This document shows, one piece after another, positions 44,133-52,905 of a stretch of 64,000 nucleotides of DNA (position 1 is the first letter of the stretch; every line of letters starts with the position of its first letter). This DNA comes from an uncultured Mitsuokella sp. (lineage in GTDB: Bacteria > Bacillota > Negativicutes > Selenomonadales > Selenomonadaceae), in contig CAMCBT010000001.1 in assembly GCA_945873115.1 (NCBI GenBank), positions 82,327 to 146,326 of the forward strand, read 5' to 3'. Both the position numbers and the translations under genes were made by a program. The notes under the pieces were generated by a model. It ran no database searches, was not told where the DNA came from, and saw only the letters and a program-made list of their open reading frames with translations.

Positions 44133-44699
44133 ATGAAAATCGGAATTATCAGTGATACCCATGGTCATGTGAAAGCTTGGTCGCAAGCGTACGATACGTA
44201 TTTTCAAGGGGCAGATTTTATCATTCATGGGGGAGATGTTCTTTACCATGGCCCACGAAATCCCATGAAGCCGGATTATAACCCAGCGAAGCTCGTATCT
44301 CTTATAAACGCATGTCCAATACCGGTCATTATTGCCAAGGGAAACTGCGATTCGGATGTGGATGGAAGCTGTCTCGAGATGCCCATCCTTTCTCCTTATG
44401 CCTTTGCCTACATGAATGGCCTTCGCATTGTCGTGACGCATGGGGATTCCTGCATGACGGACGCGGCGAAGGACTCTATGGCGGAGCACCTCAAGGCGGA
44501 TGTCTTCATTTCTGGCCATATTCATGTTCCTGTTCTTCAAAAACGTGGAAAAACGGTCTTCCTGAACCCGGGCTCTGCCGCACTTACGAAACGAGAGGAT
44601 GGGAAAAATACCATCGCAGTGCTCACGGATCAGGAAATCCAGATTTTGGATCTGGCCACAGGAGATGTTCTTTTAAGTCTTGAGGATTATAAGGAATGA
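44133..44699 (+). CDS. yfcE: YfcE/MJ0936-family metallophosphoesterase
   Basis: Calcineurin-like phosphodiesterase of 188 residues with a two-metal site: ISDTHGH, HGGDVLYHG, KGNCDSDVD, THGD and SGHIHVPV, all present. The late NPGSAAL is typical of YfcE. E. coli YfcE hydrolyses artificial phosphodiesters and its natural substrate is unknown, so no pathway is assigned. ATG 44133 follows TAAGGTGATATG. It sits between ribH and hslO with very short spacers. Confidence 0.9.
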   Translation: MKIGIISDTHGHVKAWSQAYDTYFQGADFIIHGGDVLYHGPRNPMKPDYNPAKLVSLINACPIPVIIAKGNCDSDVDGSCLEMPILSPYAFAYMNGLRIVVTHGDSCMTDAAKDSMAEHLKADVFISGHIHVPVLQKRGKTVFLNPGSAALTKREDGKNTIAVLTDQEIQILDLATGDVLLSLEDYKE

Positions 44700-44703
44700 A
44701 GCT

Positions 44704-45570
44704 ATGCAGGATCATTTGGTAAAGGCGATTGCAGGGAATGTACGTGTCTGCGCAGCCGTAACGACGAGGCTTGTACAAGAGGCAATCGAGCGACACCATT
44801 GCTGCCACGTGGCAGGCGCGGCCCTGGGACGTACGATGACGGGGGCGTTGCTCCTGGCTTCCAGCATGAAAAATGACGAAGCCTTGACGGTGCAGTTTGA
44901 CGGTCATGGCCCTTTGGGAAAGGTTATCGCGGATGCTTCACCAGAGGGCTATGTACGCGGTTTTGTTGTAAATCCTGAAGTTGTCCTGCCCCTCAATGAA
45001 AAAGGCAAGATTGATGTGGGGGGCGGAGTCGGAACGGATGGCCTGTTGACTGTCACACGCTTTACCGGTCTTCGGAATCCCATTGCAGGAAACATTTCCA
45101 TTGAAAGTGGAGAGATTGCCGAAGATATTACACAATACCTATACAAGTCGGAGCAGACACCTTCGAGTGTCGGTCTTGGAGTTTTGATAAATCCGGATTA
45201 CACCTGTATCGGGGCGGGGGGATTCCTTGTCCAGCCACTTCCAGATGCCACGGAGGAGGATATAAGACAGCTGGAGGAAAACTTGCAACAGGTACGTCCC
45301 GTATCAGCCATGGTTCATGAGGGCCTTTCTGCGCGTGGCATCATCCAAGAGGTAATGCGGGGCTTTACGGTGGAATATCTAGAGGAGGTTCCCCTGCAGT
45401 TCCGTTGCAAATGCTCCAAACAACGGATTCGTGAGGTGCTTTCCAGCTTGCGGCCAGAGGATTTGGAGCTCTTAATCGAAGATGGGAGCGCGGAAGTCTC
45501 TTGTCATTTTTGTAATACAGCATACCATTTTACAAAAGAGGAACTGGAAGAGATTCGTGCGGAACTTTGA
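44704..45570 (+). CDS. hslO: Redox-regulated chaperone Hsp33
   Basis: Holdase chaperone activated by oxidation and unfolding. The 288-residue protein has an N-terminal substrate-binding domain with the helix SVGLGVLINPDYT region, and a C-terminal zinc switch with the CxC pair in FRCKCSKQRI and the CxxC pair in VSCHFCNTAYHF. ATG 44704 has AAGGA 9 nt upstream. For an anaerobe, a redox-sensing holdase fits oxygen stress. It is followed by a good terminator. Confidence 0.95.
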   Translation: MQDHLVKAIAGNVRVCAAVTTRLVQEAIERHHCCHVAGAALGRTMTGALLLASSMKNDEALTVQFDGHGPLGKVIADASPEGYVRGFVVNPEVVLPLNEKGKIDVGGGVGTDGLLTVTRFTGLRNPIAGNISIESGEIAEDITQYLYKSEQTPSSVGLGVLINPDYTCIGAGGFLVQPLPDATEEDIRQLEENLQQVRPVSAMVHEGLSARGIIQEVMRGFTVEYLEEVPLQFRCKCSKQRIREVLSSLRPEDLELLIEDGSAEVSCHFCNTAYHFTKEELEEIRAEL

Positions 45571-45588
45571 GTTGCCAGGAATCCATAT

Positions 45589-45628
45589 ACACGTGGAGGC
45601 GTACAGAAAGAGCTTCCACGTGTTTTTT
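45589..45628 (+). terminator. Intrinsic terminator after hslO
   Basis: Stem ACACGTGGA/TCCACGTGT (9 bp, perfect) with a 17-nt loop, followed by a T run. It ends the rib-yfcE-hslO gene group. Confidence 0.8.
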
Positions 45629-45697
45629 GTGTGATTTATGATGAAAGACTTGTCCTATACATTCGATATATGAATAAAATCGAAAATTCAATGAAAT

Positions 45698-45726
45698 TTG
45701 ACATTATTAATTTTTTGGTCTATGAT
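45698..45726 (+). promoter_or_regulatory. Near-consensus promoter of pckA
   Basis: Perfect TTGACA at 45698-45703 and TATGAT at 45721-45726 with a 17-nt spacer, 77 nt before the pckA ATG. The rest of the 233-nt intergenic stretch is AT-rich and holds no gene. Confidence 0.85.
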
Positions 45727-45803
45727 AATGGACGTGGCAAGGAGAAAAACCTAGTCAAAAATAATGGGATTGTTTCAATTTCGGATAGGAGAGGTTGGTT
45801 ATT

Positions 45804-47420
45804 ATGTCAAAAATCGATCTTACACAGTATGGAATTACAGGAACAACAGAAATTATTCACAATCCGAACTACAAGGAGCTTTTTGAAGAAGAAACAAAGG
45901 AAGGCCTGGAAGGCTTCGAGGTGGGGCAGGTTTCCGAGCTCGGTGCCATCAATGTCATGACAGGAGAATTCACAGGACGCTCTCCGAAGGACAAGTTCAT
46001 TGTAGACGATGCCACATCCCATGATACGGTTTGGTGGACATCGGATGAATACCCAAATGATAATCATCGCACCACGACGAAAGCTTGGCATGCTGTCAAG
46101 ACAATCGCACAGGAAGAGCTTTCCAATAAACGACTCTTTGTTGTCGATGCATTTTGCGGTGCCAACAAGGATACGCGCATGGCGGTGCGCTTCATCGTGG
46201 AAGTTGCCTGGCAGGCACATTTCGTGACGAACATGTTCATTCGTCCGACAGAAGAGGAGCTGGAGAGCTTTAAACCGGATTTTGTGGTTTACAATGCCTC
46301 GAAGGCGAAGGTGGAAAACTATAAGGGGCTTGGCCTTCATTCTGAGACAGCTGTGCTCTTCAACCTTACGGAGAAGGAGCAGGTCATCGTCAATACCTGG
46401 TATGGCGGCGAGATGAAAAAGGGCATGTTCTCCATGATGAACTATTTCCTGCCCCTCAAGGGAATTGCTTCCATGCACTGCTCTGCCAATACGGACAAGC
46501 ATGGTGAGAATACGGCTATCTTCTTCGGCCTATCCGGAACGGGCAAGACGACCCTTTCCACCGACCCGAAGCGTCTCCTGATTGGCGATGATGAGCATGG
46601 CTGGGATGACAACGGTGTATTCAACTTCGAAGGCGGCTGCTATGCAAAGGTCATCAACCTCGATATGTTCGCAGAGCCAGATATCTATGGAGCAATCAAG
46701 AGGAATGCACTGCTAGAGAATGTCACGCTGGATAAAGATGGGCGCATCGACTTTGCAGATAAGAGCGTGACGGAAAATACCCGTGTTTCCTATCCTTTGG
46801 ACCACATCAAGAGCACAGTCCTCGATATCGTTTCGAAGCATAGTGCAGGCCCTGCTGCCAAGAGTGTTATCTTCCTCTCGGCAGATGCCTTTGGTGTTCT
46901 TCCGCCGGTCTCCATCCTCACGCCGGAGCAGACGGAGTATTATTTCTTGTCCGGCTTTACCTCGAAGCTTGCCGGCACGGAGCGTGGCATTACGGAGCCT
47001 ACGCCGACCTTCTCTGCCTGCTTCGGCCAGGCGTTTCTGGAGCTCCATCCGGCAAAATATGCTGAGGAGCTTGTAAAGCGCATGAAGGCAAACGGCACGA
47101 AGGCATATCTTGTCAACACCGGCTGGAATGGATCGGGCAAACGCATCTCTATTCACGATACCCGCGGAATTATCGATGCGATTCATAGTGGCGCAATTAA
47201 TACGGCACCTACAAAGAAGATTGCCTACTTTGATTTGGAAGTTCCAACATCGCTTCCCGGTGTCGATCCGAGTATCCTTGATCCGAAGGATACTTATCAG
47301 AATCCGATGGATTGGGAGAACGAAGCGAAAAAGCTTGCTGGCATGTTCATCAAGAATTTCGAGAAGTATACGACTAACGAGCTTGGCAAGTCCCTCGTGG
47401 CTGCTGGCCCGAAGCTTTAA
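45804..47420 (+). CDS. pckA: Phosphoenolpyruvate carboxykinase (ATP)
   Basis: Interconverts oxaloacetate and PEP with ATP. In succinate/propionate-forming anaerobes it can run towards oxaloacetate. The 538-residue protein has [12 protein letters not shown], the kinase-1 motif [14 protein letters not shown], the metal/nucleotide motif GDDEHGWDD and [14 protein letters not shown]. Start ATG 45804 ([10 protein letters not shown]) has AGGAGAGG upstream; ATG/GTG codons three positions earlier are less well spaced. It is a single-gene unit with its own promoter and terminator. Confidence 0.97.
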   Translation: MSKIDLTQYGITGTTEIIHNPNYKELFEEETKEGLEGFEVGQVSELGAINVMTGEFTGRSPKDKFIVDDATSHDTVWWTSDEYPNDNHRTTTKAWHAVKTIAQEELSNKRLFVVDAFCGANKDTRMAVRFIVEVAWQAHFVTNMFIRPTEEELESFKPDFVVYNASKAKVENYKGLGLHSETAVLFNLTEKEQVIVNTWYGGEMKKGMFSMMNYFLPLKGIASMHCSANTDKHGENTAIFFGLSGTGKTTLSTDPKRLLIGDDEHGWDDNGVFNFEGGCYAKVINLDMFAEPDIYGAIKRNALLENVTLDKDGRIDFADKSVTENTRVSYPLDHIKSTVLDIVSKHSAGPAAKSVIFLSADAFGVLPPVSILTPEQTEYYFLSGFTSKLAGTERGITEPTPTFSACFGQAFLELHPAKYAEELVKRMKANGTKAYLVNTGWNGSGKRISIHDTRGIIDAIHSGAINTAPTKKIAYFDLEVPTSLPGVDPSILDPKDTYQNPMDWENEAKKLAGMFIKNFEKYTTNELGKSLVAAGPKL

Positions 47421-47456
47421 GCCGTATCAAATAGGATATAGATAGATTGCATTGAG

Positions 47457-47501
47457 GAGCTCCCCTGTGTTCTGGTATTTAGAGCACAGAGGGGCTCTTT
47501 C
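47457..47501 (+). terminator. Intrinsic terminator after pckA
   Basis: GAGCTCCCCTGTG pairs with CACAGAGGGGCTC (one mismatch or bulge), with a 15-nt loop and a short T tail. It lies 36 nt after the pckA stop. Confidence 0.75.
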
Positions 47502-47515
47502 GTCTAGGCAAAGGA

Positions 47516-47544
47516 TTGTTCTCCAACACATAAAATGGTATACT
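47516..47544 (+). promoter_or_regulatory. Promoter upstream of recG
   Basis: TTGTTC at 47516-47521 and TATACT at 47539-47544 with a 17-nt spacer, between the pckA terminator and the recG start. Confidence 0.6.
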
Positions 47545-47607
47545 GGAATGCAGATTATGATGGGAGTTTACCTTTTCGAGTTTCCAGGAAAGTATAGCAG
47601 GTTAACA

Positions 47608-49680
47608 ATGTTGGATTTACGGAGCGATATAAAAGAACTTAAGGGAATCGGGCCGAAGCGTGCTGCCGCATTCCATCGGATTGGAGTACATACCGTATAC
47701 GATTTGTTGGCTTGCTATCCAAAGCGATATGAAAATGGAGCCGTACAGGGGAATATTGCATCCCTGAAGCCGAATGAGGATGCCATGCTGGTAGGCACAA
47801 TAGAGGGGATGGAGGAGCGTCGTATCCGCGCCAAGCTTTCACTCCTTACTCTTTATGTTGCAGATGAAAGTGGGAAAATCGCAGTAAGCTGCTTTAATCA
47901 GCCATTTTTGAAACGAAGACTGCGAATCGGCAAGCGCGTATGTATTGCTGGAAAAACCTCCTATGCCTACGGCGGACGAGGACAGCTGGTTATCAAACAG
48001 CCACGAGGCTGTTTCCTACTAGAGGATGCATCGGCTTCAAAGGAGATTGAAAGCTTTTCCAAAATCCAGCCGGTCTATTTTCTGACAGAGGCATTGACGC
48101 AGACAATATTTCGGGCAGCTGTCAAAGAAGCCTTGACAGAGGTTTCTTTGACGGACATCCTGTCTGATGGGATACGCCAACGAAACGGGCTTCTTCGGCG
48201 GCAGGAGGCCTTTCGCGCCATTCATTTCCCAAAGGATGATACGGAGCAAAGGCTTGCCAGAAAGACATTGGCCTTTGAAGAGCTGTACCTTATCCAATGC
48301 GGCTTATTCTACATGAAGAAGAAAAATACGCAGCTAAGATCTGGGATTTCATTCTACCGGAAGGGGGATATGGTAGAATCCTATCGAAAAACGTTGCCCT
48401 TTGCTTTGACAGGGGACCAAGAGCGCACCTGGCTGGACATTGAGAAGGACATGAGCGGAGATAGGCCGATGCGTCGGCTTGTCCAGGGGGATGTGGGTTC
48501 TGGCAAGACAGTCCTTGCTGCCATGGCACTTCTAAAGGCTGTGGAAAACAGCTACCAAGGCGCCTTGATGGCTCCCACGGAAATACTGGCTCGCCAGCAT
48601 TACGAGGGACTTGTCAAGGCCTTTCAGCCATTTAGAGTTCGCGTTGCATTCTTGTCAGGACAGCTGACACAAAATCAAAAGAAGGCTGTGCTTGTCTCCC
48701 TTGCAGACCATTCAGTTGACATTGTTATCGGCACTCATGCGCTTCTTCAGGACGGCGTAAACTATGCGAAGTTAGGCCTTGTCATTACAGATGAGCAGCA
48801 TCGCTTCGGGGTGCAGCAGCGAGCGGCGTTGGAATCCAAGGCAGACCTCTTGCCGGATGTCCTTGTCATGACAGCAACGCCGATACCACGAACCATGATG
48901 CTGACCATATATGGCGATCTTGATATTTCAACGATTCGCGAAATGCCTCCTGGACGCACCCCCATTCGTACCTTCCTCCGTCGTTTTGACAGACGCACGC
49001 TCATTTACAAATACGTGAAGGACTGCATTCTACAGGGAGGACAAGCCTATGTGGTCTGTCCACTGGTAGAGGCAAATGAAGCGAGGGATCTATCTTCGGC
49101 AGAGGAAGTATATGATGAGCTACGTTCTGGGGTATTTTATGGGCTTCCCTGCGGCCTCCTGCACGGGAAAATGGGAAAACAGGAAAAAGCAGCCGTAATG
49201 GAAGATTTTCATGCAGGGAAAATCAAGCTTCTGGTAGCAACGACGGTCATCGAAGTCGGCGTCAATGTGCCAAATGCAAGCATCATGGTCATTGAACATG
49301 CGGAATGCTTCGGATTATCCCAGCTTCATCAGCTTAGGGGCAGGGTGGGGCGTGGATCTAGGCACTCGGATTGCATCATGATTGCGGCAGCAAAATCAGA
49401 GCAGGCAATTACGAGATTGGAATTGATGACGCAGATCCAGGATGGTTTTCAATTAGCAGAGGAGGATATGCGTCTTCGGGGGCCGGGCGCTTTCTTTTCT
49501 GATCGTCAGCACGGTTTGCCTGATTTGAAAATAGCAGATGTATTTCTCGATATGGGACTTCTTCTCAAGGCCAGGGAAGAAGCTCAGAAAGAAATTGGCA
49601 AGGGGGAAAGCAAAAAACATATCTTGCCGCTCCTTGCGATGATGTACCAAAAGCAATTTTCTCATATTCTTGATACATAA
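47608..49680 (+). CDS. recG: ATP-dependent DNA helicase RecG
   Basis: Branch-migrating helicase that remodels stalled forks and Holliday junctions. The 690-residue protein has the N-terminal wedge/OB domain (LKGIGPKRAAAFHRIG, then YPKRYENG), helicase motif I GDVGSGKTVLAAMAL, motif II DEQHRFG, motif III TATPIPRT and motif VI QLRGRVGRG. ATG 47608 (MLDLRSDIKEL) is chosen because it matches usual length; ATG 47551 would add 19 residues with no similarity. Transcribed alone from its own promoter. Confidence 0.96.
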   Translation: MLDLRSDIKELKGIGPKRAAAFHRIGVHTVYDLLACYPKRYENGAVQGNIASLKPNEDAMLVGTIEGMEERRIRAKLSLLTLYVADESGKIAVSCFNQPFLKRRLRIGKRVCIAGKTSYAYGGRGQLVIKQPRGCFLLEDASASKEIESFSKIQPVYFLTEALTQTIFRAAVKEALTEVSLTDILSDGIRQRNGLLRRQEAFRAIHFPKDDTEQRLARKTLAFEELYLIQCGLFYMKKKNTQLRSGISFYRKGDMVESYRKTLPFALTGDQERTWLDIEKDMSGDRPMRRLVQGDVGSGKTVLAAMALLKAVENSYQGALMAPTEILARQHYEGLVKAFQPFRVRVAFLSGQLTQNQKKAVLVSLADHSVDIVIGTHALLQDGVNYAKLGLVITDEQHRFGVQQRAALESKADLLPDVLVMTATPIPRTMMLTIYGDLDISTIREMPPGRTPIRTFLRRFDRRTLIYKYVKDCILQGGQAYVVCPLVEANEARDLSSAEEVYDELRSGVFYGLPCGLLHGKMGKQEKAAVMEDFHAGKIKLLVATTVIEVGVNVPNASIMVIEHAECFGLSQLHQLRGRVGRGSRHSDCIMIAAAKSEQAITRLELMTQIQDGFQLAEEDMRLRGPGAFFSDRQHGLPDLKIADVFLDMGLLLKAREEAQKEIGKGESKKHILPLLAMMYQKQFSHILDT

Positions 49681-49722
49681 TTGGCATGATAACGGATATG
49701 TCGTCTTTCCCATAAGAACAAC

Positions 49723-49750
49723 TTGACATAATCGGCGGACATGTTATAAT
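49723..49750 (+). promoter_or_regulatory. Consensus promoter of dapB-asd
   Basis: TTGACA at 49723-49728 and TATAAT at 49745-49750, both perfect, with a 16-nt spacer; 33 nt upstream of the dapB start. Confidence 0.9.
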
Positions 49751-49782
49751 GAATACAAAATTTTTTGGAGGGGTACATGTTC

Positions 49783-50574
49783 ATGACATCGGTAGTGGTA
49801 AATGGTGCCTGTGGCCGCATGGGGCAGGCTGTCTTAAAGGCTGTACAGGAAGCAAAGAATTTGACGCTCGTCGGGGCAGTTGACATTAAGGCAGGAGCTG
49901 ACACCGGTCTTTTGGTAGGCTTGCCAGAGAATCATATTCTTGTAGAAACGGGCCTAGCTTCCGTTTTGAAGCGAGTGAAGCCGGAAGTTGTGATTGACTT
50001 CACACGTCCAGATAGCGTTTTTGATAACGTGATGACCGCACTTTCTCTCGGGGTATCACCTGTAGTGGGAACCACGGGACTTAGTGACGAGCAGAAAAAG
50101 GAAATCGAGCGGATTGCCCTTGAGAAAAATACGCCTGCATTTATTGCTCCAAACTTTGCAATTGGTGCCGTTCTGCTGATGCTGTTATCCCGCCAGGCGG
50201 CCAAGTATATGCCAGAGGTTGAGATCATAGAGCTTCACCACGACAAAAAACTGGATGCACCCTCAGGTACAGCGTTACAGACAGCAGAAATGATAGCTCA
50301 GGTACGCAAGCCCCATACACAGGGAAATCCGGAGGAAAAAGAAACCCTGCAGGGGGCACGTGGTGCTGATTATGAAGGGATGCGTATCCACAGTGTGCGG
50401 CTTCCTGGCTATGTAGCACACCAGGAGGTAATTTTTGGCGGTGTCGGACAGACTCTTACAATCCGGCACGATTCTATGAACCGCGAGTCCTTTATGCCTG
50501 GAGTCGTGCTTGCAGCGCAAAATGTTCGCTCCCTTCGTGGACTTACCGTAGGCCTTGATAAGTTGTTAGATTGA
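49783..50574 (+). CDS. dapB: 4-hydroxy-tetrahydrodipicolinate reductase
   Basis: NAD(P)H-dependent step of the lysine/meso-diaminopimelate pathway. The 263-residue protein has the nucleotide loop [33 protein letters not shown] and the catalytic [18 protein letters not shown] 49783 sits 9 nt from GGAGGGG; ATG 49777 is only 3 nt away and less likely. With asd downstream it supplies diaminopimelate for the cell wall. Confidence 0.96.
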   Translation: MTSVVVNGACGRMGQAVLKAVQEAKNLTLVGAVDIKAGADTGLLVGLPENHILVETGLASVLKRVKPEVVIDFTRPDSVFDNVMTALSLGVSPVVGTTGLSDEQKKEIERIALEKNTPAFIAPNFAIGAVLLMLLSRQAAKYMPEVEIIELHHDKKLDAPSGTALQTAEMIAQVRKPHTQGNPEEKETLQGARGADYEGMRIHSVRLPGYVAHQEVIFGGVGQTLTIRHDSMNRESFMPGVVLAAQNVRSLRGLTVGLDKLLD

Positions 50575-50601
50575 AACAAGTTTAGTGAAAGGAAAATATA
50601 G

Positions 50602-51636
50602 ATGAAGGAATACAATGTTGCCATTCTTGGAGCGACTGGGGCGGTAGGACAGGAATTTTTGAAGCTGATTGAGGAGCGCAATTTCCCTTTCAAGGAGCTA
50701 CGCTTGCTGGCCTCGAAGCGTAGTGCGGGAAAGATAATTCCCTTTATGGGGAAGGATTATGTGGTGGAAGAAGCGACCCATGACTCTTTCAATGGGATTG
50801 ATATTGCACTTTTTGCAGGCGGAGCTGCAAGCAAGGAGTTTGCACCCTCCGCAGTCAAGGCAGGTGCTGTTGTCATTGACAACTCCAGCGCATTCCGTAT
50901 GGATCCTGAGGTGCCCCTCGTTGTCCCAGAAGTGAATCCGGAGGCAATCCAAACGCATCATGGCATCATCGCTAACCCGAATTGCTCGACAATCATTATG
51001 GTGATGGCGCTCAAGCCGCTTTATGATTTGTCCAGAATAAAGCGCATTGTCGTCTCGACTTATCAAGCAGTTTCCGGTGGTGGAAAGGAAGCGATGGCAG
51101 AGCTAGAGGAACAGGTCAAGGACCTGGCGGCAGGGCGTGAGGTGACGGCTAAGATTCTCCCCAGTGCTAGTCTTCCAAAGCATTACCAGATTGCTTTTAA
51201 TCTCATTCCGCAAATTGATGTTTTTAAAGAGAATCTCTATACAAAAGAAGAGTTGAAAATGATTGATGAAACGAAGAAAATTATGGGGGACTCTTCGATG
51301 CGGATTACCGCAACTACGGTTCGCGTCCCTGTATATCGGAGCCATGCGGAATCCGTCAATGTGGAATTTGAAGAGGAGGTCGATCTTTCCGAGGCCCGGA
51401 AGGCTTTGTCTTCTTTCCCCGGTGTGATTCTGCATGACAACCCGGAAGAGCAAGAGTACCCCATGCCACTTTTTACCTCTGGAAAGAATGATGTGGAAGT
51501 CGGTCGTCTGCGCAAGGATTATTCGGTTGACCATGCTCTGAATTTCTGGGTATGCGGTGATCAAATCCGAAAAGGCGCCGCACTGAATGCTCTTCAAATT
51601 GCAGAGTACATGATACAGAATGATATGTTCCACTAA
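50602..51636 (+). CDS. asd: Aspartate-semialdehyde dehydrogenase
   Basis: Reduces aspartyl phosphate to aspartate semialdehyde, the branch point to lysine/DAP, threonine and methionine. The 344-residue protein has ILGATGAVGQEFLKL, ASKRSAGK, DNSSAFRMDPEVPLVVPEVN in its conserved parts, the catalytic Cys in ANPNCSTI, and the His in HAESVNVEF. ATG 50602 follows GAAAGGAAAA. It is co-transcribed with dapB and followed by a terminator. Confidence 0.97.
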   Translation: MKEYNVAILGATGAVGQEFLKLIEERNFPFKELRLLASKRSAGKIIPFMGKDYVVEEATHDSFNGIDIALFAGGAASKEFAPSAVKAGAVVIDNSSAFRMDPEVPLVVPEVNPEAIQTHHGIIANPNCSTIIMVMALKPLYDLSRIKRIVVSTYQAVSGGGKEAMAELEEQVKDLAAGREVTAKILPSASLPKHYQIAFNLIPQIDVFKENLYTKEELKMIDETKKIMGDSSMRITATTVRVPVYRSHAESVNVEFEEEVDLSEARKALSSFPGVILHDNPEEQEYPMPLFTSGKNDVEVGRLRKDYSVDHALNFWVCGDQIRKGAALNALQIAEYMIQNDMFH

Positions 51637-51648
51637 GCGTACTCATAT

Positions 51649-51675
51649 AAAGAAGAGCCAGATATGGCTCTTTTC
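51649..51675 (+). terminator. Intrinsic terminator after asd
   Basis: AAGAGCCA and TGGCTCTT form an 8-bp stem with a short GATA loop, followed by TTC and further T-rich sequence. Confidence 0.7.
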
Positions 51676-51716
51676 ATTTATCTAGGCGAAATTCGAATCC
51701 AAGCAGAAATCTTTCA

Positions 51717-51747
51717 TTGAACTTAAAGGAAGTACAGGTAATATAAT
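51717..51747 (+). promoter_or_regulatory. Probable promoter of ireB operon
   Basis: TTGAAC at 51717-51722 precedes TAATATAAT at 51739-51747. The -10 could be TAATAT (16-nt spacer) or TATAAT (19-nt spacer). It is 33 nt upstream of the ireB start and follows the asd terminator. Confidence 0.6.
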
Positions 51748-51779
51748 ACAGGATGACAAACATACTAGGAGGGGTACAC

Positions 51780-52031
51780 ATGGTAAGCGATGAAACAATG
51801 ATGTTCCAATTCGGGAAAGATGAAAATAAAGCTGAGAAGGTCATACTATCCGCATGTAATGCCATGAAGGAAAAAGGCTATAATTCAGTCAATCAGCTTG
51901 TTGGCTATTTGCTGTCGGGAGATCCTTCATATATCACGAGTCACAAGGATGCACGGATAAATATACGTACTCTCGATAGAGATATGCTCTTGGAGGAGCT
52001 CGTTCGTTTTTATTTGGAGAACCACAAGTGA
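51780..52031 (+). CDS. ireB: IreB-family regulatory phosphoprotein (UPF0297)
   Basis: Small cytosolic protein of 83 residues. In Enterococcus faecalis its homologue IreB is phosphorylated on N-terminal threonines by the PASTA kinase IreK and limits cephalosporin resistance. Conserved blocks seen are EKGYNSVNQLVGYLLSGDP, YITSHKDARINI and LLEELVRFYL. Only one Thr (position 6) is present near the N-terminus. ATG 51780 follows AGGAGGGG. The order with ruvX and DUF1292 matches Bacillus yrzL-yrrK-yrzB. The likely kinase and phosphatase are PrkC and PrpC at 5.8-10.9 kb. Confidence 0.93.
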   Translation: MVSDETMMFQFGKDENKAEKVILSACNAMKEKGYNSVNQLVGYLLSGDPSYITSHKDARINIRTLDRDMLLEELVRFYLENHK

Positions 52032-52453
52032 AGCGATACATTTCCCTTGATATCGGAGATCGCACAATTGGCGTTGCCGTAAGCGATCTGCTGGGGATTA
52101 CTGCGCAGGGAGTGGAAACAATACATCGTCGTTCTCTTGCGGAGGATCTCAATCGAATTGGTGAACTGATGGAGCAATTTGAAACGCACTCCCTCGTCTC
52201 AGGATATCCGAAGAACATGAATGGAACAGAAGGCGTACGTTGTGATGTGGTAAAATCCTTTATGGGGGAAGTGAAAAAATGCTTTCCTGAGGTCGAAGTC
52301 ACGTATTGGGATGAGCGACTATCGACGGTAGAGGCAACCCGACCGCTTGCAGAGGCCGCGCTTTCCTGGAAAAAGAAGAAAAAGGTCATTGACAAGATGG
52401 CTGCTGTCCTCATATTGCAGGGGTTTTTGGAGCGTAAGCGCAATAGAGTGTGA
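52028..52453 (+). CDS. ruvX: RuvX/YqgF-type putative Holliday junction resolvase
   Basis: RNase H-fold nuclease family implicated in 16S rRNA 5'-end maturation and in junction resolution. The 141-residue protein has ISLDIGDRTIGVAVSD with the catalytic Asp, SGYPKNMNGTEG, and YWDERLSTVEA with the later acidic residues. The GTG start overlaps the ireB stop by 4 nt. Confidence 0.94.
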   Translation: MKRYISLDIGDRTIGVAVSDLLGITAQGVETIHRRSLAEDLNRIGELMEQFETHSLVSGYPKNMNGTEGVRCDVVKSFMGEVKKCFPEVEVTYWDERLSTVEATRPLAEAALSWKKKKKVIDKMAAVLILQGFLERKRNRV

Positions 52454-52507
52454 TTGACAGGACTTATCCTTGTAGGGTAAAATCGTTTCAATAGGAGGGA
52501 TATTGCA

Positions 52508-52816
52508 ATGAAACAGGATCCAACGAATCAGGAAGAGGATGTTCTCGTTATCATGACAGACGAGGATGGCAATGAGTACAAATATGTGGAAGAAATGATT
52601 CTGCCGGTTGATGGAAAAAACTTTGCATTGCTTACAGAAATCGCAGATCATGAAGGACATGATGCTTCCTGTGATTGCGGATGTACGGAGGATGCCGTTA
52701 TTATCGCCAAAATCATTGACGGAGAAGATGGGGAAGCGGAGTACGTCGAGCCAACGGATGAGGAATTCGAGCTCGTGCAAAAGGCGTATGACGCACTTGT
52801 CGAGGAAGAGGATTGA
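52508..52816 (+). CDS. DUF1292 domain protein (YrzB-like)
   Basis: Acidic protein of 102 residues, function unknown. The DUF1292 pattern is visible as VIMTDEDGNEYKYVEEMI, then KNFALLTEIAD, and DGEAEYVEPTDEEFELV. A central Asp/Cys segment HDASCDCGCTEDA with three Cys could bind metal, a feature not shared by all members. ATG follows ATAGGAGGGATATTGC. It is conserved next to ruvX and ireB in Firmicutes. Confidence 0.88.
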   Translation: MKQDPTNQEEDVLVIMTDEDGNEYKYVEEMILPVDGKNFALLTEIADHEGHDASCDCGCTEDAVIIAKIIDGEDGEAEYVEPTDEEFELVQKAYDALVEEED

Positions 52817-52818
52817 CG

Positions 52819-52851
52819 AATAAGCCGCTATATTCATAGCGGCTTATTCCT
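52819..52851 (+). terminator. Palindromic hairpin after the DUF1292 gene
   Basis: GAATAAGCCGCTAT and ATAGCGGCTTATTC form a 14-bp stem with a 4-nt loop. There is no long T run, so termination may be partial, allowing some read-through into mltG. Confidence 0.6.
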
Positions 52852-52905
52852 ATGAAGGTGCTGTGGCAGCTCAAGAGTACATTTGGAAAGTAAGGAGATG
52901 TATCT

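Noticed and set aside
45631..45960. Small open frame before pckA
   Set aside because: It begins upstream of the pckA promoter, overlaps the pckA start in another frame and has no Shine-Dalgarno.
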